From: Paramacrobiotus metropolitanus
Lineage: Eukaryota > Tardigrada > Eutardigrada > Parachela > Macrobiotidae
Length of the DNA stretch: 64,000 nucleotides
NCBI RefSeq assembly: GCF_019649055.1
Contig: NW_026570429.1
Coordinates: forward strand, 62,001 to 126,000
Reading direction: 5' to 3'
How positions within the stretch are numbered: position 1 is the first letter of the stretch; every line of letters starts with the position of its first letter. Made by a program: the position numbers and the translations under genes. Shown piece after piece: positions 11,700 through 22,899 of the stretch. Under the pieces are notes generated by a model, which worked only from the letters and a program-made list of their open reading frames with translations, ran no database searches and was not told the origin of the DNA.

Positions 11700-14600
11700 T
11701 GCTGAGTTTAGGAATAATATAATAATAACAGAATTTATTGTCCTTCGCTACGGAGCATTGCCCCCTTTAAGCTAAGACAGAGAAGATGGAAAACACAAAT
11801 TTTCATGCAAAGAAAAAAGGACGTTATATGCAAGATCGAACGGATATACAGACGTCACTTGCAGCCTGTACAATAAGTTTCAGCAGGAATATAACGAAAC
11901 AACAACAGCACAAACATGTCAAGCAGCAAATTGCTTCTTAACCCACAGAGGGTGCTTCTTAATCCACGCAAGTTTCATCCAATCCACGTCGTCGAGTGCC
12001 TTCTGGAATGCACCGAGGGGCTTGTAGGCTTCTGGAGGTAACCGAAGCTCATTCCACAACGTCGCAAGTTGCTCCACGTGCGATCCATGGACAGCAGTCA
12101 CGGTAGTGCCACATACCGATGTTGGAGCCGGCATTATTGGGTGAGGATGGAGAGTCATGAGAACGCAGTGACGAGTACTACCTGCAACAGAATGAAGCGC
12201 AGCAGCCGACCCGACAAACTTTACAAAACAAAAGTTACCAAGCGGGACTTTACAAAACCATAGTTTATACACAAAAGCCAGCGCTTTCTTTACTCGGCGT
12301 AACTTGAGGCTATCCCACTTTAGTTTCTTTAAGCGTTTTTCGTAATCCGACAAATCACTTCCGAGACGAATGCTTTTCAGAAAGCGAACTTGGCAATTTG
12401 TCAATGATATCACTAGACGTTATCAGTACTGGGTGGACACAGGAAGCGCAATAATCGATTACTGTATCGTCGACTCAAGATGGTACCATTTTTTACAGTG
12501 CACCAAATCTACACTGTACACCGCCATGCGCTGTGCAAGCGTGCGCTGAACTGCTTGCACAGCATCTTACAATCTCCCCAAGCGGTTGACAGCCACTATC
12601 GCCAAAAATGCAAAAGCTGACCATCGAGGACGGCAACATAAATCGGTTTAATTAAACGAAAAAAAGAAGGCTCTGAACGCAACTAATACGATCGGCATCT
12701 TCTGCATATCAAATATCAAACATAATAAACACTAAATACAAAGCATCTTTTCGAAAGGATCCGTAAGAAAAAACACATGTTATTCTCCATTCAGTAATTG
12801 GGGATCGAAAAGGCTAATTTCCAATTCACTAGGCTGCTCATCTGGAACAAGATTCTCATCGATTTCAGCATAGTTCTCTGCAGTAATTATTCAGCATAGT
12901 TCTCTGCAGTAAAACTAAAGATTCGAACAGTCGGATTTTAGCGCCAGAATGAAAAAACTTAAATAATCGATTAATGTACATAATTCTTCGGTTGCATTTG
13001 GAGAACAGTTTTTCGCAGTTTTCGTTCCAGCTTAGTTTGCGATCAAGCTGATCACCTAAATGTTTGACAACATCACTTTTCTGAACATTACTGCCATTTA
13101 TGTCGTAATTGTTACGACCCATAATTTCGCGCCTTAAGGAAAAACGAACATCCACTGATTTTTCTGCGTGCAGGGACAGACAGTTTCCTTTTAAACAGTC
13201 ATTAACACAGGCGATATCCTGTTGCAGTAATTTGCAGTCGTTGTTATTAATCACTGGGCGCAAAATTACCATATCATCAGCAAACACAAAAATTTTGCTA
13301 CCGTTTTTAAGCACGGCAAGAGTCGCGTTTATTACACAAATAAACAGAAGTGTACCTAGAACTGGCCCTTGAGGTACACCACTTTTTACTGCTAAAATGT
13401 CAGAAATAGCGTCATTCACTGTGACGCACTGAGATCTCCCTTCAAGGTAGTCATAAATTAGATGAACAATCTGACTGGTAGATTTAAATCTACAAGGGCT
13501 TTTACAATCGAATCGTGCGACAATTTATCAAATGCTTTTGAACAGTCTAAAAACACTGCATCAACTTCTATGCCATTTGAAATAAAATCACTGATTACTT
13601 TAGTAAAAATAAACAGCTGCAATTCAGTAGACATTTTACTACGATACGCAAATTGATGATCAAACAATGCATTACTCTCAGTCCAAAACTTCCGCATCAA
13701 ACTGTCCAAAAACCTCTCAAAGATTTTTGACACAGGATGGAGAATGGATACAGGCCGATAGCTTACTGGTAACCGCACGTCAGATGAAGATTTAGGGATT
13801 GGCGTAATAAATGATTGCTTCCAAACAGACGGAAACTTGCTTTCATTTAACGCAGCTTCAAAAATCATTTTCAATGGCAGAGTTATTGACATACCAGCAG
13901 TTTTTAACAACTGATTGGTGGTAACAAACTTTCCGCTTGACGTTTTAGTAGATAAATTTACTAACTGTTCTAGTACGAGTAACTCCGGTATTTCCCAAAC
14001 ATTTTCATTTCGACAAATCAAGTCTGTTCCGGAATTATTACAATGCGATCCACACGTGGACTGTGATTCACGATACTGTATATTTATAGCATTCGCCTTT
14101 TCGGTGTCAGAGACCGCGGTGCGGCCGTTGAGCAGATTTAGTGGCGGCATGCCACTACGGTCGGACCGTCGGAAGTAGATTTTACATATCGCCAAAATTT
14201 TGTTGGGTTATTTCGATGCGATAACGCAACATCCGTTATTTTTAAGAATTCAAATTTTTTTACTGAACGATCGCATTGCTTGGACAGAGATTTCCATTTA
14301 ATTTTAAGAGAATCTTTTAGTGGCAGCTCTGCTTGACGGTAAATTCTGAACGCTCGATCACGAAGTTTAACTAACTTTTTTATATTAGACGGATACGTGA
14401 CCTTTCCAGTTCGAATAAAAACGTTACGGTATTCGAAGCAAAGACTTGCTGCTTGAATGAAAACTTGTTCAAAAATTGCTGCTCGACTGTTACTGTCATG
14501 ATTACAAAATAAAGAAGCCCAATCTGTGCTATTCAAAACATTCAAAAAATTACCAATATTATTTTTATCGATTTTCCACTTTTTTATCGTTTTATTTTTC

Positions 14601-15150
14601 ATTCTGAATTTTTTAGTAATTAGCGTAAACTGAAAACCCACGTGGTCATTCGTGCAGGAGGGCGGAGATATTGCTTCAGCTGCTTCAAATAAACTTTTTC
14701 TATCAAGCAAACAAAGGTCAAGGCAGTTGCTCATTCTGGTAGGAAAATCTTTAATCTGCACAAAACCAAACTCATTTACGGCACGTAACAGGTCACGACT
14801 GGCGCTAGTGGATCCTGTTCCGCGTTGCCAGTCAATGTCGCGAAAATTGAAATCACCCATCAGCACAGTCTTTGTAAGCATATTCGGAGCAAGCTTATTG
14901 CGCAGACGTTCAGTGAGCATAGGAACAGCTTTTTGGCATTTGTCAGGTGGAGCGTAGAGAACAATGAATAACCGGTTCAAAATTTTCGATTCAACAAACA
15001 GAGCTTCGACAAGAGGAATTTCTAGATCATTTCGTCGATATCCTTTATAACTTTTACGAATGACAAGTGCTACACCTAGTGCAAACTGGCGATTATCGCT
15101 AGTAATAACTGCACCTAATGTGCAGGTATCTTTGCGGACTACTGAAATTT
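11700..15150 (-). mobile_element. Decayed LINE (CR1/L2-like), endonuclease plus reverse transcriptase
   Basis: Read on the minus strand, an APE-type endonuclease comes first (about 15150-14140: GVALVIRKSYKGYRR, LYAPPDK, GDFNFRDIDW, NDHVGFQF). The reverse transcriptase follows (about 14195-12865: PVSYRPVSILHPVSKIFER, FLDCSKAFDKLSHD, SGVPQGP, FADDMVIL). Next is a C-terminal module (12413-11919: SDYEKRLKKLKW, LWNELRLP) and a 3' end with AATAAA near 11736. GDFN-x-x-DIDW with this C-terminus is usual in CR1/L2-like LINEs. The 5' end and ORF1 are missing. The frame changes between PVRLF and IVHLIYDYLEGRSQ near 13475, and a block of about 0.4 kb near 12.48-12.88 kb separates the thumb from the C-terminal module. 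It is inactive. Confidence 0.85.
12797..12888 (-). other. Exon-like open segment inside the LINE interruption
   Basis: On the minus strand an acceptor-like site (attactgcag) is followed by an acidic reading frame of about 30 codons (ENYAEIDENLVPDEQ, then SELEISLFDPQLLNGE) ending in TAA. A direct repeat of about 22 bp (cagcatagttctctgcagta) occurs twice here, separated by a few bases. It could be the last exon of a host gene interrupted by transposons, or a captured exon. No family recognised. Confidence 0.3.
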
Positions 15151-15594
15151 GTTTTCAGTGGTTTTAGACGTTCTGCCCTTATGTAAAGGGAGATGCGTAA
15201 ACACCAACTCACACCTATTTTATCATTAACCGATTAATAATAAATATGATTGGCTAGTGAGAGTTAAAGGGGAATCGCATCTTTAACTTACAGAGCCGTT
15301 CGTAACGGATTTTTGAGTACCCTAAGTACCCTTAATAATGTAGATGTATCGGTCGCGCTTGCGCGCGACCAGTTGTGTTTGAGGTATGGACTAATGAAAC
15401 AGATTACAAAACTTTAACATAGTTACAGTTAGAAACAAATTTAAAAAATTTTGAAGTAAAACGCTTTAAAAAGCAGTAGAACGAGCTATAGAAGCGTTCT
15501 AAATGCAAAATGAGAAAATAATTAAAGCTCTGAGCGTTTAAGTTGGGCAAACTCGATAAAAATAATTGGTGAGAAAAGGAATTAATATGATTAT

Positions 15595-16220
15595 TGTAAA
15601 TATGCCGGCTTTGATTTTCCAGTACTCGTAGCATTCGCAGAGATCGCCAAGGTGGCTGTAGAGGACACTGTATGTGTGCCGGTCAAGATTTCTCATATTC
15701 GCAGCGTTCGCATTGTCCGCCAAGGTTTCAGAAGAAACCACTGTATGTGTGCCGGTTTTAATTTTCCTAAATCCGCAGCGTTCGCAGTTTTCGACATGGT
15801 GGCCGCTGAGGTCACTGTATGTATGCCGGTCAAATATCCCATATTCGCAGCATTCTCACAGTTTGCCAATGTGGCTGCTGCGGTCACTACAAATATGCCG
15901 GCTTTGATTTTCCATATTCGCAGCGTTCGCACAGTCCGCCAATGCGGCAGTTGAGGTCATTGTAACTATGCTTGATTTGATTTTCCCATATTCGCAGCAT
16001 TCGTGCAGTTCGCCAAGGCGGTTGTTAAGATCACTGCAAATATGCCGGCTCTGATTTCCCCATATTCCCAACGTTTGCACAGTTTGCAAAGGTGGCAGCT
16101 GAGTTCACTAGAACTCTGCAGCTTTGATTTTGCCATGTTAGCAGCGTCCGCACAGTTCGCCAAGGTGGCTGTTGAGGTCACTGTAAATGTGCCGGCTTTG
16201 ATATTCGATAATTCCAGCGT
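15595..16220. repeat. Tandem array of about 72-bp units, left block
   Basis: About eight units carry the core gccggctttgattttcccat, attcgcagc, ttcgccaaggtgg and gaggtcactgta, spaced 71-73 bp apart. The units diverge and the array is interrupted at 16220 by a tRNA-like block, resuming at 16774. Because the period is close to 72, several frames stay open across two to four units on both strands, and those frames are not evidence of protein. Confidence 0.85.
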
Positions 16221-16404
16221 CTAAGCAGGGCGCAATCCGAGGGAAACCGAGAAACGGCTGAAAAAGGCGCCGATGGGGGAATCGAACCCCGGCTACGTCG
16301 TTAGATCCGCGTAGGCAGTACCAACTACCACTGCACCACGGCGCAGTACGTTGAAATCCTTTGAAAGATTTTGTCGCTGTACGAGAGCCGCTTCTCCGCT
16401 TACA
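16220..16404 (-). mobile_element. tRNA-derived SINE-like block, copy 1
   Basis: A unit of about 185 bp is repeated at 16589-16773 with no difference that I can see, as a direct repeat 369 bp apart. On the minus strand 16344-16266 looks like a tRNA: an A box TGGTGCAGTGG and a perfect B box GGTTCGATTCC. GCGCCG/CGGCGC can pair as an acceptor stem, and TTTTT follows directly as a pol III stop. The putative anticodon stem CTACG/CGTAG encloses 12 nt rather than 7, so it is not a normal tRNA. I read it as a tRNA-derived SINE or tRNA pseudogene. The words cagcgt just before and just after the whole 16221-16773 block look like a 6-bp target duplication. Confidence 0.6.
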
Positions 16405-16588
16405 CCCCCTTTGCAGCTTTCGCTACGTCCTCGTAGCGTGATGAAGCGATCCTTCAAGCGGCGGCTCCGGCTCACCGCATCCTCCATTCATTTTATCCTT
16501 TTATTCGTTTTTGCTCTGTTCCTCCCGTTCGAGGTTAGCACACCAGTCTCACACCATAGGTCCGTGATCGAACCACGATCTGCTACCA

Positions 16589-16773
16589 TCTAAGCAGGGC
16601 GCAATCCGAGGGAAACCGAGAAACGGCTGAAAAAGGCGCCGATGGGGGAATCGAACCCCGGCTACGTCGTTAGATCCGCGTAGGCAGTACCAACTACCAC
16701 TGCACCACGGCGCAGTACGTTGAAATCCTTTGAAAGATTTTGTCGCTGTACGAGAGCCGCTTCTCCGCTTACA
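16589..16773 (-). mobile_element. tRNA-derived SINE-like block, copy 2
   Basis: Second copy of the 16220-16404 unit, with the tRNA-like part at 16713-16635 on the minus strand. The spacer between the copies (16405-16588) contains another B-box-like sequence on the minus strand (GGTTCGATCAC), so the inserted element may be a composite or dimeric SINE. Confidence 0.6.
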
Positions 16774-17135
16774 CAGCGTTTGCATTATTCGCCAAGGCGG
16801 CAGTAGAGGTCAGCGTATGTGTGCAGGTCAGGATTTCCCCATATTCGCAGCATTAGCACAGGTCGCCAAGGTGGCAGTTGAGGTCACTGTATGTATGCCG
16901 CTTTTGATTTTCCCATATCCGCAGCATTCGCATTGTTCGCCAAGGGAGGTGTTGGGGTCACTTTAAATAGAACGGCTTTGATTTTCCCATACCCGTAGCA
17001 TTCGCACAGCTCGGCGAGGTTTCTGTAGTTATCACTGTATGTCTGCTGGTCAAGATTTCACCATATCCGCAGCATTCGCATTGTTCGCCAAGGTGGCAGT
17101 AGAAGCCACTGTATGTATGCCGGTGTTGATTTTCT
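16774..17135. repeat. Tandem array of about 72-bp units, right block
   Basis: About five further units of the array at 15.6-16.2 kb, with the same cgcagcattcgcac, gccaaggtgg and gaggtcactgtatg core. It ends against an exon-like segment at 17136. Confidence 0.8.
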
Positions 17136-17358
17136 CTGCGGAAACCCATTCAGGCCCATGGACGTAAAATGCGGATTCAGGATGCTTAAATCCAGCCCGC
17201 ATTCGACTGCTTCCTTTGATTTACATAGCAAACGTCCAAATTCTTTCCACATCACTGCCAATTTTTTGCGGTTTTCAAAATAGCTTTCTTTGGCTTCCCG
17301 TACTGCATCTCGCACTGCATCTGGTAAACTGGAGAATTCGGTGTGACGGGCATCATAC
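17136..17358 (-). CDS. Possible host exon fragment, helical, unidentified
   Basis: On the minus strand, after an acceptor-like caattag, a frame of about 70 codons runs FSSLPDAVRDAVREAKESY, then LAVMWKEFGRLL and LDLSILNPHF and into NGFPQR, where it meets the tandem array. The composition is helical and protein-like, and unlike the array frames. No donor, partner exon or family was found. It may be a broken gene disrupted by the array. Confidence 0.3.
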
Positions 17359-18404
17359 TAATTGGTGTTCCGTACAGTGTCTGAAGATTCTGACAACGGT
17401 CTTGTCAGAAGCAGTTCGCGCATCATGATGCGGCACCTGGTGCTTTGATCGAATTGATCTTACACCGCGCAGCGCCTTTTTTGTTTCATTCAGTATGCCC
17501 GCGCGTTGATTTTGTCATTTTTCATTCGAATTGTTTGCGCTTGTGCACAAGGAGAAATATCCTCAAAATTCTGATTTTGCGGTGCGGCATCCCCTTCCGT
17601 TTACCTGATTAATGCAGCGGGGTATTTATTCATGACTGATTGTTTCACACTGACAATTATTCAAGGTGTAATAGTACATCAGTGGGAAAGGCCCGAAAGG
17701 GCTAATTGGCTTCTTTTGTAAAATTGACTGTGAGCTATCCTACGGTATGACTTTAATCGTTCTACAGGTTAGCCTGTGACACGTCAAATGGTGGATATTA
17801 CGCGCTAAACTTTACTTTCAGAGTTTAGTAAGTAGCACCGCCATGTGTCTCCATATTCGTGATGTACGACAGTTGAGTTTATGGAGCCTATTACGGTATC
17901 AACCGCATATTGATCGGTCAGGATTAACAGTTATGTAAAAGCATATAAATATGTACATGCCGGTTTGAGTACCTAACTACCACCTTCTAATTTTGTTTTC
18001 CAATAAGAAGTACCCTGGCAGTCATATAGGAGGCTTTCAAAAACTGTGGTACAAGTAAGTACATTTGACACCGGGCAAAGCCTCGCATTTCTGAGAAACA
18101 CCTTATGCACTGTACGTGTACAGTGTACACCACGCAGTTTTATGAGGTTATAACAAGAATATTACGGTACGGTACGGAACGGTTTTATGTATCTCTACAG
18201 CACTGTCTACACTGTTTATTCACTTCGTCGCAGTTTTTTTTCCGGGCATATGCCGTAGCCAGAGTTAAAACTTTCAGCGCTCACAGTTAAAGTCTCAATT
18301 AGACACAGAAAACCTGAGTTTGTTTGTCAAAACCAAATAGGAGTATCTACTATCTAGTAAGTAGTCAAAGCCGAGACTTTGTCGGTAAGAATATCAGTGG
18401 TTGG
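17359..18404. other. No gene seen
   Basis: Short frames only, no recognised repeat. Confidence 0.4.
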
Positions 18405-18510
18405 CTGACTTAGGGTCTGAGTTTCATTGGTCAGAGACTCAGAGTCAGAGTTTGAGTGGCCAGAGTCAGAGTTTGAGTAGTCAGCAGAGCTTGAGCGCAG
18501 GCCGAAAATG
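18405..18510. repeat. Fragment of hAT-like foldback element
   Basis: Subrepeats of the type cagagtcagagtttgagt end in gagcttgagcgcaggcc, which matches the right end of the inverted-repeat element at 33988-34363 (gagcttgagcacgggcc). No left end was found, so this is probably a truncated relative. Confidence 0.4.
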
Positions 18511-18753
18511 ACATACTCGAAAACAAAAGCTTCGGTCACCTTACCAGATCTTGATGCCGTGTGACGCGACATTTCAGTCAATAATGGGGGTGTAAATGCA
18601 TGCACTACTAATAGTGAACTATTTACTGTAATACCAGAAACCTTGCAAGTGCGAACAATAATTGTATGTTTATTGCGGCTGCGGTTTTTATTACTGCATG
18701 TAACATTAATTATACGAGTAGTAGAAAATAAAGCGGAGTGGCCGCTACACGCA

Positions 18754-20664
18754 TCAGCTCCGCTGCGGGCGCGGGTCAGACCATTGCGATATATTAGCCA
18801 GCGTTAGGAAGTCTGTGTATAAGAGTTCGGCCGCCAGCGGCCGTAACACAGGATCACGTTTTTGACAATAAGCGACAAACGCCCGCAATTCATCCGGCAG
18901 TTCCTGTGGTATTTCTGGCGATCCACCACTGCCGATGTAATACATGACTTCTAAATCGCTCTTCAAGTAGTGCTGGTGTCCCTTTACTTCTTTGACGAAG
19001 CGCAGGGATCCGCTGGCCATCTCCAGCACCACGCAGCCGAAACTCCAAATGTCGCTCTTGCGACCGGTATCCCCTCCCTGGATCTTCTCCGGCGACCTGA
19101 AGGCATAACGGCATTCGTCCGTGTCTTTCGGTGCAGACCAGTCCCTTTGGGGACGTTCTGTGGTGTCCAGGTGGGCAATCTTCATTCGGCAGTTATTCCA
19201 GTCCGGACTGCTTAGCAGAATATGGCTGCTTGATATCTCGCCGTGCACGATGTTTTGAGCGTGTAGATAAAGTAAGCCGTCGACAATCTGTCGTGTCCAT
19301 GTCTGGATGAGTGACGCGGCAATGTGGAACGCAGCCGCCGCGTGCAGATTGCCGCCTAAGAAAACAGTTACCGTTAGCTGAGCTGAGCAATTAAATCCAA
19401 TAATTCCAGTAATTATTTTTATTTTCGAATGTAATAACCGTATAATTACAGTATCAGTAAATTTTGTTGAAAGTGAGCGAAAGCGGCCAGGTATATGCTC
19501 GCTAGATTGCACTAAATTCGCATACATCCACTAGAAGTTTCGCTTTTGCGTCCTTCCGAACTCGCCTCCGGATTGCTTTTAATATTGTGCAGCCAAATAA
19601 TTTAAAATTCGTTTTCGAGTCCAACATCCGGCTGCGGAGTTACGGGTGACGAAATTCCAGAGCGTTCAGGTGTAAGTATCAAGTCCCATTAAAAATCGGT
19701 TTCGTTTGAATTTCTCACGTAAACGCACATTACCATGAATATCATTCTCACATTGAACCATACCCTCCTCAATTTTTTAAAAATTTGAAACGTTATGAAT
19801 TCTGAAATTCGATTTAAAAGTGGGAAAACTGTATTATTGTAAAACAGTGGAGTAGCGTGAAAACGATCTTCATCGTTCGGTGCATTAACGTGCAAAATTT
19901 GAAGCAGATTGGTCACATTGAGATTTTTTGTACTTACACCTGAATGCATTACAACATTGACACCTTTTGGAATTTCGTTATCCTCATAGCTTCGCAACCG
20001 GATCATGCGCGTGAAAAAAGAATTCTATTTATGCAAAACATGTGACTGCAGAATGTTGCGAACCATCCCAAAAAATGTCTGGATATGCGCGAAAACGAAG
20101 GATCTCGTGAACTGAAACAGAATTTCTGATATGCATCGGCCTACCGGGTCACATTCCTTAAGTGAAGCGGGAAAGAAGCATCCCGTTTCGGGATAACATG
20201 GCTGCCTTAATGTTAGCCATAACTCTCAGAGTTGGCCTAACTGCTTTATTACACTGGAAATCGTTATACGTAAATAACGGTTATCGCGAAAGCATACTTT
20301 AAAACCAAAGCCGACCCCAAAATTCGGAAAGCACGCGGCAAAGAAACAGTGCTGAATCGCAGACTGACCGGAACAATACTCCATAATGGTTATGAAGTGC
20401 GGCACTTCCATCGGACTAACTTCCAGAGTAATGTATTGCGCCGGATGTCGCACCAGATTCGGATGATCAAAAGTAAGAAAATGCTGTAAATCCGCGTCCA
20501 TCGAAGCGGCCAGTGCGCGAGTTTTTCCCTGTCATAATCTAGATAGATTTTCTTCGAAGCGATCTCAATGTGGGTCGAACACTATCTGTGCGGTGGGCCA
20601 GATGGATTCCGGTTTCTCGGTTATCGTTAAGCTGCTTTAATAACTGATACGAATTTGCGGACAT
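18754..20664 (-). pseudogene. MAP3K-like pseudokinase gene, copy 2 (N-lobe broken, C-lobe open)
   Basis: The N-lobe exon is 20664-20369 and the C-lobe exon 19355-18754, with the same intron position as copy 1 (MEYCSG joined to GNLHAAAA; acceptor TTTCTTAG, weaker donor GTCAGT). The C-lobe is fully open: IVDGLLYLHAQNIVHGEI with the HRD motif reduced to HG-E, IAHLDT in place of DFG, RSPEKIQ in place of APE, SDIWSFGCVVLEM, and a final helix LRPLAAELL. In the N-lobe the beta-3 lysine (EIASKK) and HPNLVRH are visible, but two single-base frame changes, one before EIASKK and one in the AAAAA run after it, break the frame. The protein would lack phosphotransfer residues in any case. Either a pseudogene or a pseudokinase with assembly errors. 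Confidence 0.7.
19575..20050. repeat. Intronic repeat with inverted internal copies
   Basis: Within the kinase copy 2 intron, 19580-19680 read in reverse complement (cttacacctgaac, then aatttcgtcacc, then ccggatgttg) resembles 19930-20010 read forward (cttacacctgaat, then aatttcgttatcc, then ccggatcatg). The sequence matches the repeat at 7.50-7.78 kb and 43.77-44.01 kb. Confidence 0.5.
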
Positions 20665-21275
20665 GATGCAGCTGTTTCGCTGGCCAACAGCTTGTTTCAA
20701 CTTCAGGCAACCCAAGACCGATTGTATGCGAGAGTGTTAGCGGCGCAGCGTGGGTGTTAAAGTGCTTAGTGCACAGAGCAGGCGGCTAGGTAGATCACGA
20801 TTATTCTGATGCTAATCACACATCACTTCCGGACCGTTCCGGTATTAAGCCGATTACATCGATGCTATGTCGCTATTACATCATCATCATGATATCTGCA
20901 TCATAACCGACTCAGGGCGATTGGAAACAATATTACTTGCCTGAAAAGGGACTTAGTATAAGGCCGAACAGTCGTTCGAATTTTTTCGTTCTTAGTTGAT
21001 GCCGAGAACACAGATTTCGACTTTTTGCCGGAAATGAGTCCCGCAAAACTTTTCCAGTTCCACAAATTTAGCAATTTGCAGTTCAATACCAAATGTCCAT
21101 CTTGCTTGCCGCTGTTAAGTTTCGGTTAACGCCCATCCGCTCTTGTTTTTATCATTAACCCATTCTTGGTTTTAAATTTTTCAAAATATTAAAAAGCGCA
21201 GTATTTCCTAGAGACTGTATATCTGCAGGACGAAGGAAAAATGAAACCGCACAAAAGACAGTCAGTCACAAACAA
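20665..21275. other. No gene seen
   Basis: Region between kinase copy 2 and the DIRS-type fossil. Short frames only. Confidence 0.4.
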
Positions 21276-21850
21276 TCCAAATTCAGAAAAATTTCGTTTT
21301 TTGTAAAATGGTAGTATACTATCGTAGTATGCTTAAAAAATATTTTTGACGTAGTATGCTGGAAAGTTTAAAAAGTTAAAAAATTAAAAGTTTATGCATA
21401 ATGTCACATACTGTGTAATGCGGTGCAGTACTAGATATTCGTAATAAATTTATTCGTATTCATAATCGTAATTTTTATATTAAATTAATACTGCAGCACT
21501 GTGGACATTAGCAGCTGTCGCGTGGTGATGTAAAGGAAGCCCACGCGCGGCGGCTCTTACCATTGTTGCTTATGCACATAGCTACGCTTAGTCGAAAACT
21601 TTTCGAGAAAGAGTCGATTAGTGTTTTATCATTTATGTAACAAACTTTGCAAAAGATTGCTTTACCAACTAGCGGTGGTTTTTAATGCTATTTAACGCTT
21701 AAGGCGTTAAATACCGTTAACGCCGGGCGAGTTTGTTTGTCCCTGGCAACATAGTCACGTCATCCAGTAATGACGTGAACAAATTATTAGAAGGAACTCA
21801 GTTGTGTTCGATCCAGTTTTAACTATTAGTTTCCCAATTTTCGCTAAAAA

Positions 21851-22777
21851 ATGGCTCCGAAACCTCGGTCGGACGCGCCCGTTGCACCCAGAAAACGCAG
21901 ACGGGGGATTGCTAAGAAGTCAGAGCAACAATCAACAGATTCCATCGATTTAGTTGCCCTTCAGCATACAGTTTCTCAACTGCAAACGCAACTGGCTGCT
22001 TTAGCAGTCCAGCAACCCCAACCGCCCGCCCCAACTGGTTCTCCACCTTCAGTTACCACTCCACCGCTGATTGACCTTTCCGTTTCGGAGCCTATTATGT
22101 CACTTAAACCACCGTCTAACTTGTGTTTACCCACACTTGATAATCCTACATTAAAGTTACTGTCCGATCGGCATGGCTTCGTCAATTTGCATAAACTTCT
22201 ACCGATTAACAGAGGAGTCGAATCAGTTTCCGATCAGCCCTCGTATGTGTCTGATAACGACGGCAAATTAATTCCCACTGCTGCTGTGTCTAACCGCCGG
22301 AAGATCGACTCCTTTAACTCATGGCTGGATGCCTTTTTACTTTTTGCTCGTTACCGCGTTTATTTTCATCCCGGTCTGGCTCTGGCGCTGTTTGCATACA
22401 TCGACATTATCCGTGGTTTATCACTATCTCGTCCTCTGTTAATCTGGCTGGAATATGATCGAAGGTTTCGTGATAAGATGAGTAACCGTGACATTTCTGA
22501 CTACGCGTGGTTCATCGAAGATTCTTCTGTTATTGCCGAGGTCATGCGCACTATCCCATTGAACTCCACGGGTCCTCCTTTACAAAAAGATATCCGATCG
22601 CCACCGCCGTCGGTTTCAGCGAAGCCACCATATGGCTGCTATCTGTGCCGTAGCCCTGATCACCACGCGAACTGGTGCCCCAGCGTCGTAACCCGTCTGA
22701 AGCATCTACTTCCGCTCAGCGTCCCGCTCCCGTTCCCATCACCCAGCCACGTGACCAGAGCGCTACACAACGTGTGA
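21851..22777 (+). CDS. Gag-like part of DIRS fossil 1
   Basis: The N-terminal part is basic and proline-rich. The C-terminal part carries a CCHC zinc knuckle (CYLCRSPDHHANWC, about residues 266-279) typical of nucleic-acid-binding Gag proteins. It stands first in the element, as in DIRS relatives. Relic of the mobile element, not a host gene. Confidence 0.7.
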   Translation: MAPKPRSDAPVAPRKRRRGIAKKSEQQSTDSIDLVALQHTVSQLQTQLAALAVQQPQPPAPTGSPPSVTTPPLIDLSVSEPIMSLKPPSNLCLPTLDNPTLKLLSDRHGFVNLHKLLPINRGVESVSDQPSYVSDNDGKLIPTAAVSNRRKIDSFNSWLDAFLLFARYRVYFHPGLALALFAYIDIIRGLSLSRPLLIWLEYDRRFRDKMSNRDISDYAWFIEDSSVIAEVMRTIPLNSTGPPLQKDIRSPPPSVSAKPPYGCYLCRSPDHHANWCPSVVTRLKHLLPLSVPLPFPSPSHVTRALHNV

Positions 22778-22899
22778 ATCAGCCCTTTCGTCCACCCCGC
22801 GTTGCAGTCTGCCGGGACTACAACGCGGGACGATGCTCAACCCGTGCCCCGGTCGTCGTCTGCACATCTGCGACGAATGCTTCGACGCTTCCCATACCC

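Noticed and set aside
15652-16224. Overlapping 70-100 codon frames in the 72-bp array
   Set aside because: The same DNA is open in both directions and the frames change between units; there is no evidence of coding.
16266-16344. Functional tRNA gene
   Set aside because: The A and B boxes are good, but the anticodon stem encloses 12 nt and the first acceptor pair does not form, so a SINE or pseudo-tRNA is more likely.
15595-17135. CRISPR array
   Set aside because: Units are contiguous and diverged with no constant repeat and unique spacers, and the DNA is eukaryotic.
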